From assembly GCA_017561085.1 (NCBI GenBank), contig JAFZDQ010000026.1:1-64000 (forward strand): a stretch of DNA of 64,000 nt, written 5' to 3'. Positions within the stretch are counted from its first letter, which is position 1, and each line of letters opens with the position of its first letter. This DNA comes from Lachnospiraceae bacterium. Its GTDB lineage: Bacteria; Bacillota; Clostridia; Lachnospirales; Lachnospiraceae. Shown in pieces: positions 33,533 to 41,545 of the stretch. The notes beneath the pieces are model-generated. The model ran no database searches. It was not told the DNA's origin and saw nothing but the letters and a program-made list of their open reading frames with translations. The translations under genes and the position numbers were made by a program.

Positions 33533-34408
33533 ATGAAACTTGGAGTATTAGAGGCCGGCGGCACCAAAATGGTGTGCGCCATTGGCGACGAAACAGGTCA
33601 AATTTTTGAACATACATTAATTGATACCCGGGAGCCGGAGGCGACCCTGCAGGACATCATCGCCTATTTTAAGGACAAAGAAATCGACGCCCTGGGCATC
33701 GGCTGCTTCGGTCCCATTGACTTAGACGAAGCTTCCCCTACCTACGGCTACATCACCAGCACACCCAAGCCCGGCTGGGCGGACTGCGACGTAGTGGGCA
33801 CCATTCAAAAAGAAATTAACGTGCCCATCGGCTTCGACACGGACGTAAACAGCTCCGTACTGGGAGAAGTCACCTTCGGACAGGGAAAAAACAGAAAGTG
33901 CGTGGTTTATCTCACCGTAGGCACCGGTATCGGCGCAGGCATTTGTATTGAAGGTGCGCTCCTTCACGGCATGCTGCACCCCGAAGCGGGGCACATCATG
34001 CTTCGCCAGAGAGAGGACGATACTTACGGGGGCAAGTGCCCTTTTCACAAAAATTGTATGGAAGGTCTGGCATCCGGCCCGGCCTTGGAAGCGCGCTGGG
34101 GCGTAAAGCCCGCCACCCTTTCCAAGGAGCATGAAGCGTGGGATTTGGAAGCCTATTATATCGCACAGGCACTGACCACTTATATCATGGTTTTGTCCCC
34201 GGATTTGATCATCCTGGGCGGCGGCGTGATGAAGCAGGAGCAGCTCTTCCCCATGATCCGCGAATATGTAAAAGAGATGCTGAGCGGCTATATCAAGACC
34301 AGGGAATTAGAGGATATGGATAGTTACATCGTGCCTGCCAGTCTGGAAGAAAAGCAGGGCATTATGGGATGTTTGGAACTGGCGAGAAGGGCAGCGGAGA
34401 AAAATTAA
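33533..34408 (+). CDS. scrK: ROK-family fructokinase
   Basis: A 291-residue ROK sugar kinase: LGVLEAGGTKMVCAIG (phosphate 1), the catalytic Asp in FDTDVNSSVLGE, TVGTGIGAGICIEG (phosphate 2), and the zinc motif GHIMLRQRED..GGKCPFHKNCMEGLASGPAL. The EAGGTK start and zinc site with His and three Cys are those of the Bacillus-type fructokinases that make fructose 6-phosphate. ATG 33533 follows GGAGG at the end of the upstream gene; a longer frame from 33434 would overlap it by ~100 nt. Confidence 0.9.
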   Translation: MKLGVLEAGGTKMVCAIGDETGQIFEHTLIDTREPEATLQDIIAYFKDKEIDALGIGCFGPIDLDEASPTYGYITSTPKPGWADCDVVGTIQKEINVPIGFDTDVNSSVLGEVTFGQGKNRKCVVYLTVGTGIGAGICIEGALLHGMLHPEAGHIMLRQREDDTYGGKCPFHKNCMEGLASGPALEARWGVKPATLSKEHEAWDLEAYYIAQALTTYIMVLSPDLIILGGGVMKQEQLFPMIREYVKEMLSGYIKTRELEDMDSYIVPASLEEKQGIMGCLELARRAAEKN

Positions 34409-34429
34409 GATTTGTGGATATAATTTTAT

Positions 34430-34463
34430 TTGTATATTTTCAGTAAAAGTAGTATATTATAAT
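34430..34463 (+). promoter_or_regulatory. Promoter-like sequence before a short transcript
   Basis: TTGTAT at 34430-34435 and TATATT at 34453-34458 with 17-nt spacing; an overlapping TATAAT lies at 34458-34463. Confidence 0.45.
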
Positions 34464-34469
34464 TGAGAA

Positions 34470-34528
34470 TTGCGGTGGATATCTTCGGATTACACCTGGA
34501 AGAACCTGATGCGTCGGGTTCTTTTTTT
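34470..34528 (+). ncRNA. Candidate ~55-nt small RNA or attenuated leader
   Basis: A promoter-like sequence ends at 34463, and a strong terminator (AGAACC...GGTTCT plus seven T, 34501-34528) follows about 40 nt later. Between them GGTG...CACC encloses ATC-TTCG-GAT, a UUCG tetraloop hairpin. A discrete two-hairpin RNA would result. The terminator may also simply serve the fructokinase gene. Confidence 0.35.
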
Positions 34529-34585
34529 GTTGCATAAAATTAGTGCGATGTAAAAAATTAAACTACAGGTTTAATGACAAAGAAT

Positions 34586-34630
34586 AAAACCTCCTGCAGA
34601 ATTAGAGTAAGAATTTTGTAGGAGGTTTTT
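34586..34630 (+). promoter_or_regulatory. 18-bp hairpin burying the ribosome binding site of the next gene
   Basis: AAAACCTCCT at 34586-34595 pairs with AGGAGGTTTT at 34620-34629, and the inner GCAGAATT pairs with AATTTTGT through two G-U pairs; the loop is 8 nt. A short T run follows, and the ATG is at 34635. The only good Shine-Dalgarno is fully paired. Confidence 0.75.
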
Positions 34631-34634
34631 GGGT

Positions 34635-34928
34635 ATGAAGACTTTAATACAGTATAAAACTGAGCAGATGAAGAATTCGGCATTTGCAAAAGAATATGAA
34701 GCGATTCAGTCGGAAATGGACAAGATAGGAAGAGGGGAGGATATGCAGAAAATTGTGGTAAACAAAATTAAATGTAATAAATGCGGTGATGTGATAGAGA
34801 GTGTACACCGCCATGATTTTAAATTTTGTAAGTGTGGTGCAGTGGCAGTCGATGGCGGAAAGGATTATTTGAGAAGAGTTGGAAATCGTGAAGATTGGGA
34901 AGAATTGAGCGAGTGTAAAGGCGAGTAA
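34635..34928 (+). CDS. Small zinc-ribbon-like protein (DUF7695-like) with antitoxin-like N-terminus
   Basis: A 97-residue protein. The C-terminal half has CNKCGDVIESVHRHDFKFCKCGAVAVDGGKDYLRR, a four-Cys zinc-ribbon-like motif that I associate with DUF7695. The N-terminal 30 residues (LIQYKTEQMKNSAFAKEYEAI) resemble the start of HigA-type antitoxins. Start ATG 34635, 9 nt from AGGAGG, which is locked in an 18-bp hairpin, so translation is probably regulated. Accessory-type gene; function unknown. Confidence 0.75.
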   Translation: MKTLIQYKTEQMKNSAFAKEYEAIQSEMDKIGRGEDMQKIVVNKIKCNKCGDVIESVHRHDFKFCKCGAVAVDGGKDYLRRVGNREDWEELSECKGE

Positions 34929-34994
34929 CGTGTATTAGAAGTTATATGCCTCTTGTTAATTGGAATAGAAATAAGAGAGAAAGGAGCCAACTAA

Positions 34995-35750
34995 ATGATA
35001 TACATAACAGGAGATTGTCATAGGGATTTCATCCGATTTGATGTAGAAAATTTCTCGGAGCAAAAGGAAATGACGAAGGAAGACTTCGTGATTATTTGCG
35101 GTGACTTTGGCGGAGTATGGGACAAGGATGCTTCCGGAGCGAAAGAAAATAAGCTCCTTGATGAACTGGAAAACAAACCGTTTACCACCTTGTTTGTAGA
35201 CGGCAACCATGAAAATTTTGACAGGCTCTACAGCTACCCTGTAGAAAAGTGGAATGGTGGAAATGTCCACAAAATCAGACCTTCCGTGATACACCTCATG
35301 CGGGGACAGGTATTTATCATTGACGGGAAGAAGATATTTACTTTTGGCGGTGCCAGCAGTCATGATATTTCCGGCGGTATTCTGGAGCCGGACGACCCGG
35401 ATTTTCAGGAAAAAAGAAGGGAACTTAACAAAGGCTTCAAGCCTTATCGGATTAACCACCTTAGCTGGTGGAAACAGGAACTGCCAACGGTGACAGAAAT
35501 GCAGGAGGGCAGGGCGAATCTTCAAGCAAACGGAAACAAGGTGGATTTCATCGTGACCCATTGCTGCGCCGCCAGCACACAGGCGCTCATCGGCGGCGGC
35601 CTGTTTCAGCAGGATTATCTGAACCATTACCTTGAAGAAATCCGTCGGGAAGTACAGTTTAAAAAGTGGTTTTTCGGGCATTATCATGACAATAGGAATG
35701 TGAACGCGGAAGAGATACTGTTGTATGAGCAGATTATTAGGATTGGGTAG
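34995..35750 (+). CDS. Metallophosphoesterase
   Basis: A 251-residue calcineurin-like phosphoesterase: MIYITGDCHRDF (motif I D-x-H), IICGDFGGVWD (motif II GD), FVDGNHENFDRL (GNHE), VTHCCA and WFFGHYHDNR (GHxH). Such enzymes hydrolyse phosphate mono- or diesters; this variant is often encoded in accessory or phage-like DNA. ATG 34995 has AGGAG upstream. It has its own terminator. Confidence 0.9.
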   Translation: MIYITGDCHRDFIRFDVENFSEQKEMTKEDFVIICGDFGGVWDKDASGAKENKLLDELENKPFTTLFVDGNHENFDRLYSYPVEKWNGGNVHKIRPSVIHLMRGQVFIIDGKKIFTFGGASSHDISGGILEPDDPDFQEKRRELNKGFKPYRINHLSWWKQELPTVTEMQEGRANLQANGNKVDFIVTHCCAASTQALIGGGLFQQDYLNHYLEEIRREVQFKKWFFGHYHDNRNVNAEEILLYEQIIRIG

Positions 35751-35774
35751 TGGAAAATATTAAATTCATAAGAC

Positions 35775-35812
35775 TAGGTCAGGAAGCGCACGGCGCCCTG
35801 GCCATTTTTTGT
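35775..35812 (+). terminator. Intrinsic terminator after the metallophosphoesterase gene
   Basis: GGTCAGG pairs with CCTGGCC (one wobble), followed by ATTTTTT. A second small hairpin, GTGTCC/GGACAC with a T-rich loop, follows at about 35812-35831. Confidence 0.65.
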
Positions 35813-35896
35813 GTCCGTTTTTTTGGACACTTAATGGAGTAGGATTAAATTGTTCGAAGCAGATATAATCAGAAAATGAAGCGAGGAGGAAATATT

Positions 35897-36883
35897 ATGG
35901 ACAGACATGGAATTCGATATGTATTTGAGCATAGGGTGTTGCCCCAATGGTTTTTTGAAGATACTCAAAAGTTTGTAGGAGTACTACTAAATAACAAAGA
36001 AGTTCTTTATGATTTTATTAATGATATTTTTGAAAAGGAAAACGTGGAGAATCCTTATTCAGAAGATGACTTTAAAGTAGAGGCAGCAAAGCTGACAGAT
36101 AATGTATTGTTTGTAAAGATAAGTTTTCCGGAGCCGGAAGAGGAACCGTTATGTTATTGCAGCTATATGTTGTTTGATGAGAAATTTGAGAAAAAGCGAT
36201 ATTATTGTATTGAACGGGGGAACGAGGCGGGAGATTTTCTGCCGTTTGTATGTGGATGGACGCCGGAGGGAACCCATGTAAATTATGGTCATTGCGGACT
36301 TGGAGAAGATGAAGACTTAATTCGGTGTATGGAACTGTATATAAAAGAACTATACGGAGATGAACATCCGGTGCCGGAGGCAGATTCAAGTACGAAATTC
36401 ACAGCTGAAGACTTAGAAGATGGTTCCGTATTAGAGGCGGCAATCAGGGCCTTTAACAGTGACAGAACGAAAGAGAATCTGATTGATATTTTGATGATTT
36501 TGCGTGACAGTTACGTGTGGATTCCGTGCAATGCGATTATGAGTGAAAATGATGAGGCGAGACTTTTGGAAATGTTAGAATCCGCAGAGGAAGGAAGTCT
36601 TGTAGGAAGTACTTTTTCTAACAAGGATGATGTGAGAATGGTGCCTGACATTTTGCAAAATGGTGACAAATACTTCTTCCCGGTATTTTCTAATGTGGAG
36701 GCTATGGGAGAGTATGGGAATAACTTCTCAAAAGTTCAGAAGCACTTTACTGAGGCGATACATATGGCAAAAGTCAATGAAAAGGAACTTGAAGGGATTG
36801 TTATTAACGCTTTTTCCGAGCCGATGGTTATTGATAGCGAGTTGTTTGAAGTTATCGAAAATATGAAAACATCTTTATCATAA
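35897..36883 (+). CDS. SseB-domain protein
   Basis: A 328-residue soluble acidic protein. Residues ~185-325 (TKENLIDILMILRDSYVWIPCNAIMS...LQNGDKYFFPVFSNVEAMGEYGNNFSKVQKHFTEAIHMAK...GIVINAFSEPMVID) match the SseB N-terminal domain, a small fold of unclear role often found with toxin immunity or contact systems. The first ~180 residues are unrecognised. ATG 35897 has AGGAGG 7 nt upstream. Single gene with terminator, next to the defence island. Confidence 0.8.
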   Translation: MDRHGIRYVFEHRVLPQWFFEDTQKFVGVLLNNKEVLYDFINDIFEKENVENPYSEDDFKVEAAKLTDNVLFVKISFPEPEEEPLCYCSYMLFDEKFEKKRYYCIERGNEAGDFLPFVCGWTPEGTHVNYGHCGLGEDEDLIRCMELYIKELYGDEHPVPEADSSTKFTAEDLEDGSVLEAAIRAFNSDRTKENLIDILMILRDSYVWIPCNAIMSENDEARLLEMLESAEEGSLVGSTFSNKDDVRMVPDILQNGDKYFFPVFSNVEAMGEYGNNFSKVQKHFTEAIHMAKVNEKELEGIVINAFSEPMVIDSELFEVIENMKTSLS

Positions 36884-36900
36884 TTATTACGCTATTAAAG

Positions 36901-36943
36901 AAAACGAGTGGTACTGAGAGAATGTAGTAGCCACTCGTTTTTT
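36901..36943 (+). terminator. Intrinsic terminator after the SseB-domain gene
   Basis: AAACGAGTGG pairs with CCACTCGTTT around a ~19-nt loop, then a T run. Confidence 0.85.
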
Positions 36944-37098
36944 GTAGATTTACAAAATAGTGTTTTAAATTGTTAGTTTATATCTTGTCTTATAATCTAG
37001 TATTTATAGGTTAATATAAGTTGAAAAAAATGCGAAAAAGTTATATGCTTATATAGTATTGTTAAATAATCTGATTCGTATTATAGAGGATAACAAAA

Positions 37099-37314
37099 AT
37101 GGTTAAAAATGACATTGAAATTGATACTAAGATTAAATGCTTGGAAGCAAAAATGACTCAACAACAGTTGGGAGAAGTTGTGGGTACTACTGGACAATAT
37201 GTAAATCGCATTATAAAAAAGAAAGGTGGTGTGGTGAACAAGACATTTGTTCAAATGATGGAAGCATTGGGTTATGATATCGTATTAACCTATGAGAAAA
37301 GAGAAGAAAAATAG
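37099..37314 (+). CDS. Small XRE-type helix-turn-helix protein before hsdM
   Basis: A 71-residue HTH protein: KMTQQQLGEVVGTTGQYVNRIIKKKGGVVNKTFVQMMEALGYDIVLTYE. It has the size and position of a controller or autoregulator of the type I operon that starts 34 nt later. It heads the AT-rich island after a ~215-nt intergenic stretch that contains the previous gene's terminator and no clear consensus promoter. A weak AGAGGA lies upstream of the ATG. Confidence 0.85.
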   Translation: MVKNDIEIDTKIKCLEAKMTQQQLGEVVGTTGQYVNRIIKKKGGVVNKTFVQMMEALGYDIVLTYEKREEK

Positions 37315-37348
37315 AATAATTGACACAAAAGGAAAGAGAGGAACTAAT

Positions 37349-38854
37349 ATGGCAGGAAAGAATAGTGTTAATGTTGGTTTTGAATCACAGATTTGGGATG
37401 CTGCCTGTGTTTTATGGGGGCATATTCCGGCTGCTGAATACAGAAACATAATTATAGGACTTATTTTTTTGAGATACATTTCCACGGCGTTTGAAAAGAA
37501 ATATGCACAGTTGGTCGAAGACGGCGATGGTTTTGAAGATGATCCAGATGCATATGTAGAAGAGAATATTTTCTTCGTACCAGAAGATGCAAGATGGTCA
37601 AAGATTGCAACTGCTGCACATACACCGGAAATCGGTATGGTAATTGATGGGGCGATGCGTGCTATTGAAGCAGGAAATAAAAAATTAAAGGGTGTACTTC
37701 CAAAGAATTTTGCTAATCCGGATTTGGATAAGACGGTTCTTGGTGATGTGGTGGACTTATTTACAAATATGGATATGTCTGATACTGAAGGTAACAGAGA
37801 TATCCTTGGAAGAACCTATGAATACTGTATCGCAAAATTTGCCGAAAAAGAAGGTAAAGGTGGTGGTGAGTTCTATACACCATCCAGTATCGTTAATACT
37901 TTAGTTGCTATTCTTAAACCGTATGCAAATTGCCGTGTATATGACCCTTGCTGTGGTTCCGGTGGTATGTTTGTACAGAGTGAGAAGTTCATTGAAGCTT
38001 ATTCTGGAAGAAGAGGTCAGATGTCTATTTATGGACAGGAAGCTAATCCGGATACTTGGAAGATGGCTATTATGAACCTTACGATTCGTGGAATGGAAGC
38101 TGATTTGGGTGCATATCATGCGGATACATTCTCCAAAGACCAGCATTCTACCTTAAAAGCAGACTTTATTATGGCTAATCCGCCATTTAACTATTCTCCG
38201 TGGGGACACGATAACCTTTTGGATGATGTGCGTTGGAAATACGGAGTGCCACCTGCTTCTAATGCCAACTTTGCATGGATTCAGCACATGATTCATCATT
38301 TGGCTCCGGGAGGAAAAATTGGCTTAGTACTTGCAAATGGTGCATTATCGTCCCAGAGCGGTGGAGAAGGAGAAATCAGAAAGCGTATTATTGAAGATGA
38401 TTTGGTTGAAGGTATTGTTGCACTTCCTCCGCAGCTGTTTTATAGCGTAACTATTCCGGCTACGTTATGGTTCATCACAAAAGGAAAGAAGCAGGCGGGC
38501 AAGACGTTGTTCGTTGATGCAAGACAGATTGGAAGCATGGTTGACAGAACCCATAGAGACTTTTCCGAGGAAGATGTGGCTAAGATTGCTGATACTTTCG
38601 CAGCATTCCAAGAGGGTACACTGGAAGATGTAAAAGGATTCTGTGCGGTTGTGGAGACGGCTGAAATTGCAAAACAGGATTACATCCTTACACCGGGACG
38701 CTACGTGGGTATAGAAGAGAAAGAAGACGATGGAGAACCATTTGAAGAGAAGATGGGAAGGCTGACATCGGAGCTTTCGGAAATGTTTGCAAAGTCGCAT
38801 GAACTGGAAGAAGAAATTCGCAAAAAGTTGGGGGCGATTGGATATGAAGTGTAG
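37349..38854 (+). CDS. hsdM: Type I restriction-modification DNA methyltransferase subunit
   Basis: A 501-residue HsdM. The N-terminal helical domain (GFESQIWDAACVLWGHIPAAEYRNIIIGLIFLRYIS) leads to the N6-adenine methylase domain: motif I YDPCCGSGGMFVQSE near 210, motif IV ANPPFNYSPWG near 275. It methylates adenine in the sequence chosen by HsdS. ATG 37349 lies 8 nt after AGAGAGG and opens the family-typical NFES-like region; upstream frame overlaps the HTH gene. It overlaps hsdS by 11 nt. Confidence 0.95.
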   Translation: MAGKNSVNVGFESQIWDAACVLWGHIPAAEYRNIIIGLIFLRYISTAFEKKYAQLVEDGDGFEDDPDAYVEENIFFVPEDARWSKIATAAHTPEIGMVIDGAMRAIEAGNKKLKGVLPKNFANPDLDKTVLGDVVDLFTNMDMSDTEGNRDILGRTYEYCIAKFAEKEGKGGGEFYTPSSIVNTLVAILKPYANCRVYDPCCGSGGMFVQSEKFIEAYSGRRGQMSIYGQEANPDTWKMAIMNLTIRGMEADLGAYHADTFSKDQHSTLKADFIMANPPFNYSPWGHDNLLDDVRWKYGVPPASNANFAWIQHMIHHLAPGGKIGLVLANGALSSQSGGEGEIRKRIIEDDLVEGIVALPPQLFYSVTIPATLWFITKGKKQAGKTLFVDARQIGSMVDRTHRDFSEEDVAKIADTFAAFQEGTLEDVKGFCAVVETAEIAKQDYILTPGRYVGIEEKEDDGEPFEEKMGRLTSELSEMFAKSHELEEEIRKKLGAIGYEV

Positions 38855-40061
38855 TTTGAATGAACTGTGTGACTACAGAAAAGGGAAAAATGCAGTTGCT
38901 ACGTTAAATAATGAGACATATATTTCTACAGAAAATATGTTGCCAGATAAAGCAGGGGTAACTATGGCATCATCACTTCCAAACGTTGATTATACGCAGG
39001 AATATAAAAAAGGAGATATATTGGTTTCAAATATTCGTCCATACTTCAAAAAGATATGGCAGGCAAAAGTAGATGGTGGTTGTTCAAATGATGTTTTAGT
39101 ATTTGAAGCTAAGAGTGGTGTATGTAAGGATTTCCTCTATTATGTCTTAGCAGACGATGCTTTTTTTACATATGCAATGGCAACATCAAAAGGAACGAAG
39201 ATGCCTCGTGGAGATAAATCGTCGATTATGCAGTATGAAGTAAAGAGGTTTTCATTTGAAGAACAGAGCAAAATTGCAAGTGTGCTTTGCTGCATTGATG
39301 AAAAAATTGAAATAAACAAAGTGATAAACAATAATTTATTGGAACAAGCCAAAGTCCTTTTCGACTCTTGGTTCATTGATTTCGAACCATTTGATGAGGA
39401 ATTTGTAGTATCACCTATAGGAACAAATATCCCATCTTCGCTAAAAATGGTTCAAATAAGTGAGCTCCCGCATATTCTGGAAACAGGAAAGAGACCTAAA
39501 GGTGGGGCTGTTTCCGTGGGTATCCCTAGTATTGGAGCAGAAAATGTCAAAAAAATAGGTGAGGTTAATCTTACTTCTGCCAAATACATACCAGTTGATT
39601 TCGCCGCAAAAATGGATAAGGGTAAGGTTCACGGCTATGAATTAATGCTATATAAAGATGGTGGTAAGCCGGGTATATTTATCCCTCACTTCTCAATGTT
39701 TGGCGAAGGATTTCCTTATGACGAATTTTTTATTAATGAGCATGTCTTCAAACTTGATTTTGGAGACAAAGGCTATAATGAGTTTGCTTATTTCTATTTC
39801 CAGACGGATTATCCTTATAACTGGTTAGCTAACAATGGTGGAAAAGCTGCAATTCCGGGAATTAACCAACAAGACGTCAATTCTATATGGATTTATTCTC
39901 CTGAAAATCCGCAAGTAAAAAAATACTGCGAGTGGATACAACCAACATTTACTACAATCTTTAAGAATTGCTTACAAAATGTAAAGTTAACTCAGCTTAG
40001 GGATTCACTTTTACCCAAACTCATGTCAGGCGAAATCAATGTATCAGAAATCGACCTTTAA
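38844..40061 (+). CDS. hsdS: Type I specificity subunit, complete expressed copy
   Basis: A 405-residue HsdS with two target-recognition domains: TRD1 at ~1-150, a central conserved helix (CIDEKIEINKVINNNLLEQAKVLFDSWFIDFEPF, ~150-190), TRD2 at ~195-370, and the distal conserved helix ending LRDSLLPKLMSGEINVSEI. The start overlaps hsdM (ATG inside GGATATGAAGTGTAG). A 15-nt putative recombination site, read as INNNL, lies exactly between the TRDs (39324-39338); an inverted copy follows the stop (40067-40081). The TRD2 half is thus a cassette flanked by inverted repeats. Confidence 0.93.
   Translation: MKCSLNELCDYRKGKNAVATLNNETYISTENMLPDKAGVTMASSLPNVDYTQEYKKGDILVSNIRPYFKKIWQAKVDGGCSNDVLVFEAKSGVCKDFLYYVLADDAFFTYAMATSKGTKMPRGDKSSIMQYEVKRFSFEEQSKIASVLCCIDEKIEINKVINNNLLEQAKVLFDSWFIDFEPFDEEFVVSPIGTNIPSSLKMVQISELPHILETGKRPKGGAVSVGIPSIGAENVKKIGEVNLTSAKYIPVDFAAKMDKGKVHGYELMLYKDGGKPGIFIPHFSMFGEGFPYDEFFINEHVFKLDFGDKGYNEFAYFYFQTDYPYNWLANNGGKAAIPGINQQDVNSIWIYSPENPQVKKYCEWIQPTFTTIFKNCLQNVKLTQLRDSLLPKLMSGEINVSEIDL
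39324..39338 (+). repeat. Putative inversion site a (hsdS mid-gene)
   Basis: ATAAACAATAATTTA, forward, in the codons for INNNL between TRD1 and TRD2 of hsdS. It has TAAA/TTTA arms around a 6-nt core CAATAA, as expected for a tyrosine-recombinase crossover site. Confidence 0.7.
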
Positions 40062-40066
40062 GCCAC

Positions 40067-40081
40067 TAAATTATTGTTTAT
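40067..40081 (-). repeat. Putative inversion site b (after hsdS stop)
   Basis: TAAATTATTGTTTAT, the reverse complement of site a. With the flanking CTTTAAGCCAC it matches the end of the silent TRD2 cassette at site c over 26 nt. Confidence 0.7.
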
Positions 40082-40098
40082 AGAAAGGAATGATTATA

Positions 40099-40467
40099 AT
40101 GGATAATTTTTATATGCCTAAACTAAATGTACCAAAAGTTGAACCAATCGTCATAGACACACCATTTCAACATATGTTTGTTGATGAGCAATTTCAAATT
40201 ATAAAGAATTATATTCAAGAATTTGAAAAAACACTTGATGTAGACCATGAAGTTGGTGTTATGATGACGAATTTCGGTCAATCTATTGTTATGCAAGTTA
40301 CAGAAATAACGTATGAGGAACCGGTATTATTAATATTTAGAGGATATATTAATGGGAAAATGTCAGTGTTAATACAACATATGAATCAATTGAATTTTTT
40401 GCTAACTTCATTGGATAAGGTTACTGAAGAACCAAAAAGAAAGATAGGCTTTATCATACCAGATTAG
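40099..40467 (+). CDS. DUF6173-like protein inside the hsdS locus
   Basis: A 122-residue soluble protein. PFQHMFVDEQFQIIKNYIQEFEKTL, VGVMMTNFGQSIVMQVTEITYEEPVLLIFRGYINGKMSVLIQHMNQLNFLLTSL and IGFII match the pattern I recall for DUF6173. Role unknown; it is not a normal type I component. The second ATG (40099) fits better: GAAAGGA is ~9 nt upstream but touches the first ATG at 40090. It lies between hsdS and the recombinase, in the fixed segment between sites b and c. Confidence 0.7.
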   Translation: MDNFYMPKLNVPKVEPIVIDTPFQHMFVDEQFQIIKNYIQEFEKTLDVDHEVGVMMTNFGQSIVMQVTEITYEEPVLLIFRGYINGKMSVLIQHMNQLNFLLTSLDKVTEEPKRKIGFIIPD

Positions 40468-40548
40468 TAATAAACTCCTACCAACGGCAGGAGTTAATCA
40501 AAAGAACTGCCGTTGCGAGTCGTTCTCTAAAATAAAGGAGAAACGACC

Positions 40549-41532
40549 ATGAAACAAAACCTAATTAATGACGTTGTCAGGGGTATGCTGCCATACCTGA
40601 ATAACGCACAAATCGAACGATTACAGGCAGTGATGCAAAACGAACTTTTTTGTTATGAAGTTACCGAGAGTGAAAATAAGGATACTTCTGCGGAGCAGGA
40701 TTTAGTGGAGCTTTTCCTGTCGGCTAAGCGCATTGAAGGCTGTTCTGAGAAGTCCTTAAAATATTATCAAGCGACAATCGAAGCGACGATTTCTGGGATT
40801 GACAAGGATGTGAAGCATATCACAACAGATGATATCCGCACCTATCTTACGGAATATCAGGCCAAGAAACAGTCGAGTCGAGTTACGATTGATAATATGC
40901 GCAGGATTTTATCTAGTTTCTTTTCGTGGCTTGAGGACGAGGACTACATCCTAAAAAGCCCGGTAAGAAGGATTCATAAGGTGAAAACTGCAAGCAATAT
41001 CAAAGAAACATACTCTGATGAAGCGTTGGAACTGATGCGTGATAATTGCGCTGAAATAAGGGATTTGGCTATAATTGATATGTTGGCATCTACCGGAATG
41101 CGAATTGGAGAGATGGTTCTTTTGAATCGAGAGGACATTGATTTTAACGAGCGAGAGTGTATTGTGTTTGGTAAAGGCGATAAAGAACGTATAGTTTATT
41201 TTGATGCCAGAACCAAAATACATTTGCAGGAGTACCTGAGCAGTAGGATAGATGATAATGCAGCTTTGTTTGTATCTCTGAAAGCTCCACATAGTCGTAT
41301 AACGATTGGTGGCATAGAATCAAGACTTCGTAAATTTGGAAAGCAATTAGGGTTGCAAAAGGTGCATCCGCATAAATTCAGGCGCACACTAGCAACGATG
41401 GCAATAGATAAAGGTATGCCAATAGAACAGCTACAACAGCTCCTAGGGCATAAAAGAATAGACACGACCTTGCAGTATGCAATGGTCAAACAGAGTAACG
41501 TTAAAATTGCTCATAGAAAATACATTGGATAG
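40549..41532 (+). CDS. Tyrosine recombinase, probable hsdS invertase
   Basis: A 327-residue phage-integrase-family recombinase. The N-terminal SAM-like DNA-binding domain covers ~50-135 (SEKSLKYYQATIEATISGI). The catalytic domain contains STGMRIGEMVLLNREDID (Arg), a Lys strand VFGKGDKERIVYF, HPHKFRRTLATMAID (His-x-x-Arg), LLGHKRIDTTLQYAMV (His and the Tyr nucleophile). Its place between hsdS and silent hsdS halves, and the presence of TAAA-N6-TTTA sites, point to a locus-specific invertase like those of phase-variable type I systems rather than a mobile-element integrase. RBS AAAGGAG. Confidence 0.9.
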   Translation: MKQNLINDVVRGMLPYLNNAQIERLQAVMQNELFCYEVTESENKDTSAEQDLVELFLSAKRIEGCSEKSLKYYQATIEATISGIDKDVKHITTDDIRTYLTEYQAKKQSSRVTIDNMRRILSSFFSWLEDEDYILKSPVRRIHKVKTASNIKETYSDEALELMRDNCAEIRDLAIIDMLASTGMRIGEMVLLNREDIDFNERECIVFGKGDKERIVYFDARTKIHLQEYLSSRIDDNAALFVSLKAPHSRITIGGIESRLRKFGKQLGLQKVHPHKFRRTLATMAIDKGMPIEQLQQLLGHKRIDTTLQYAMVKQSNVKIAHRKYIG

Positions 41533-41545
41533 GAAGGAAATACTG

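Noticed and set aside
40549..41532. Reading the tyrosine recombinase as the integrase of a prophage or integrative element
   Set aside because: No tRNA, no attachment repeats around the island and no phage or conjugation genes. Its position among hsdS halves with matching sites explains it better.
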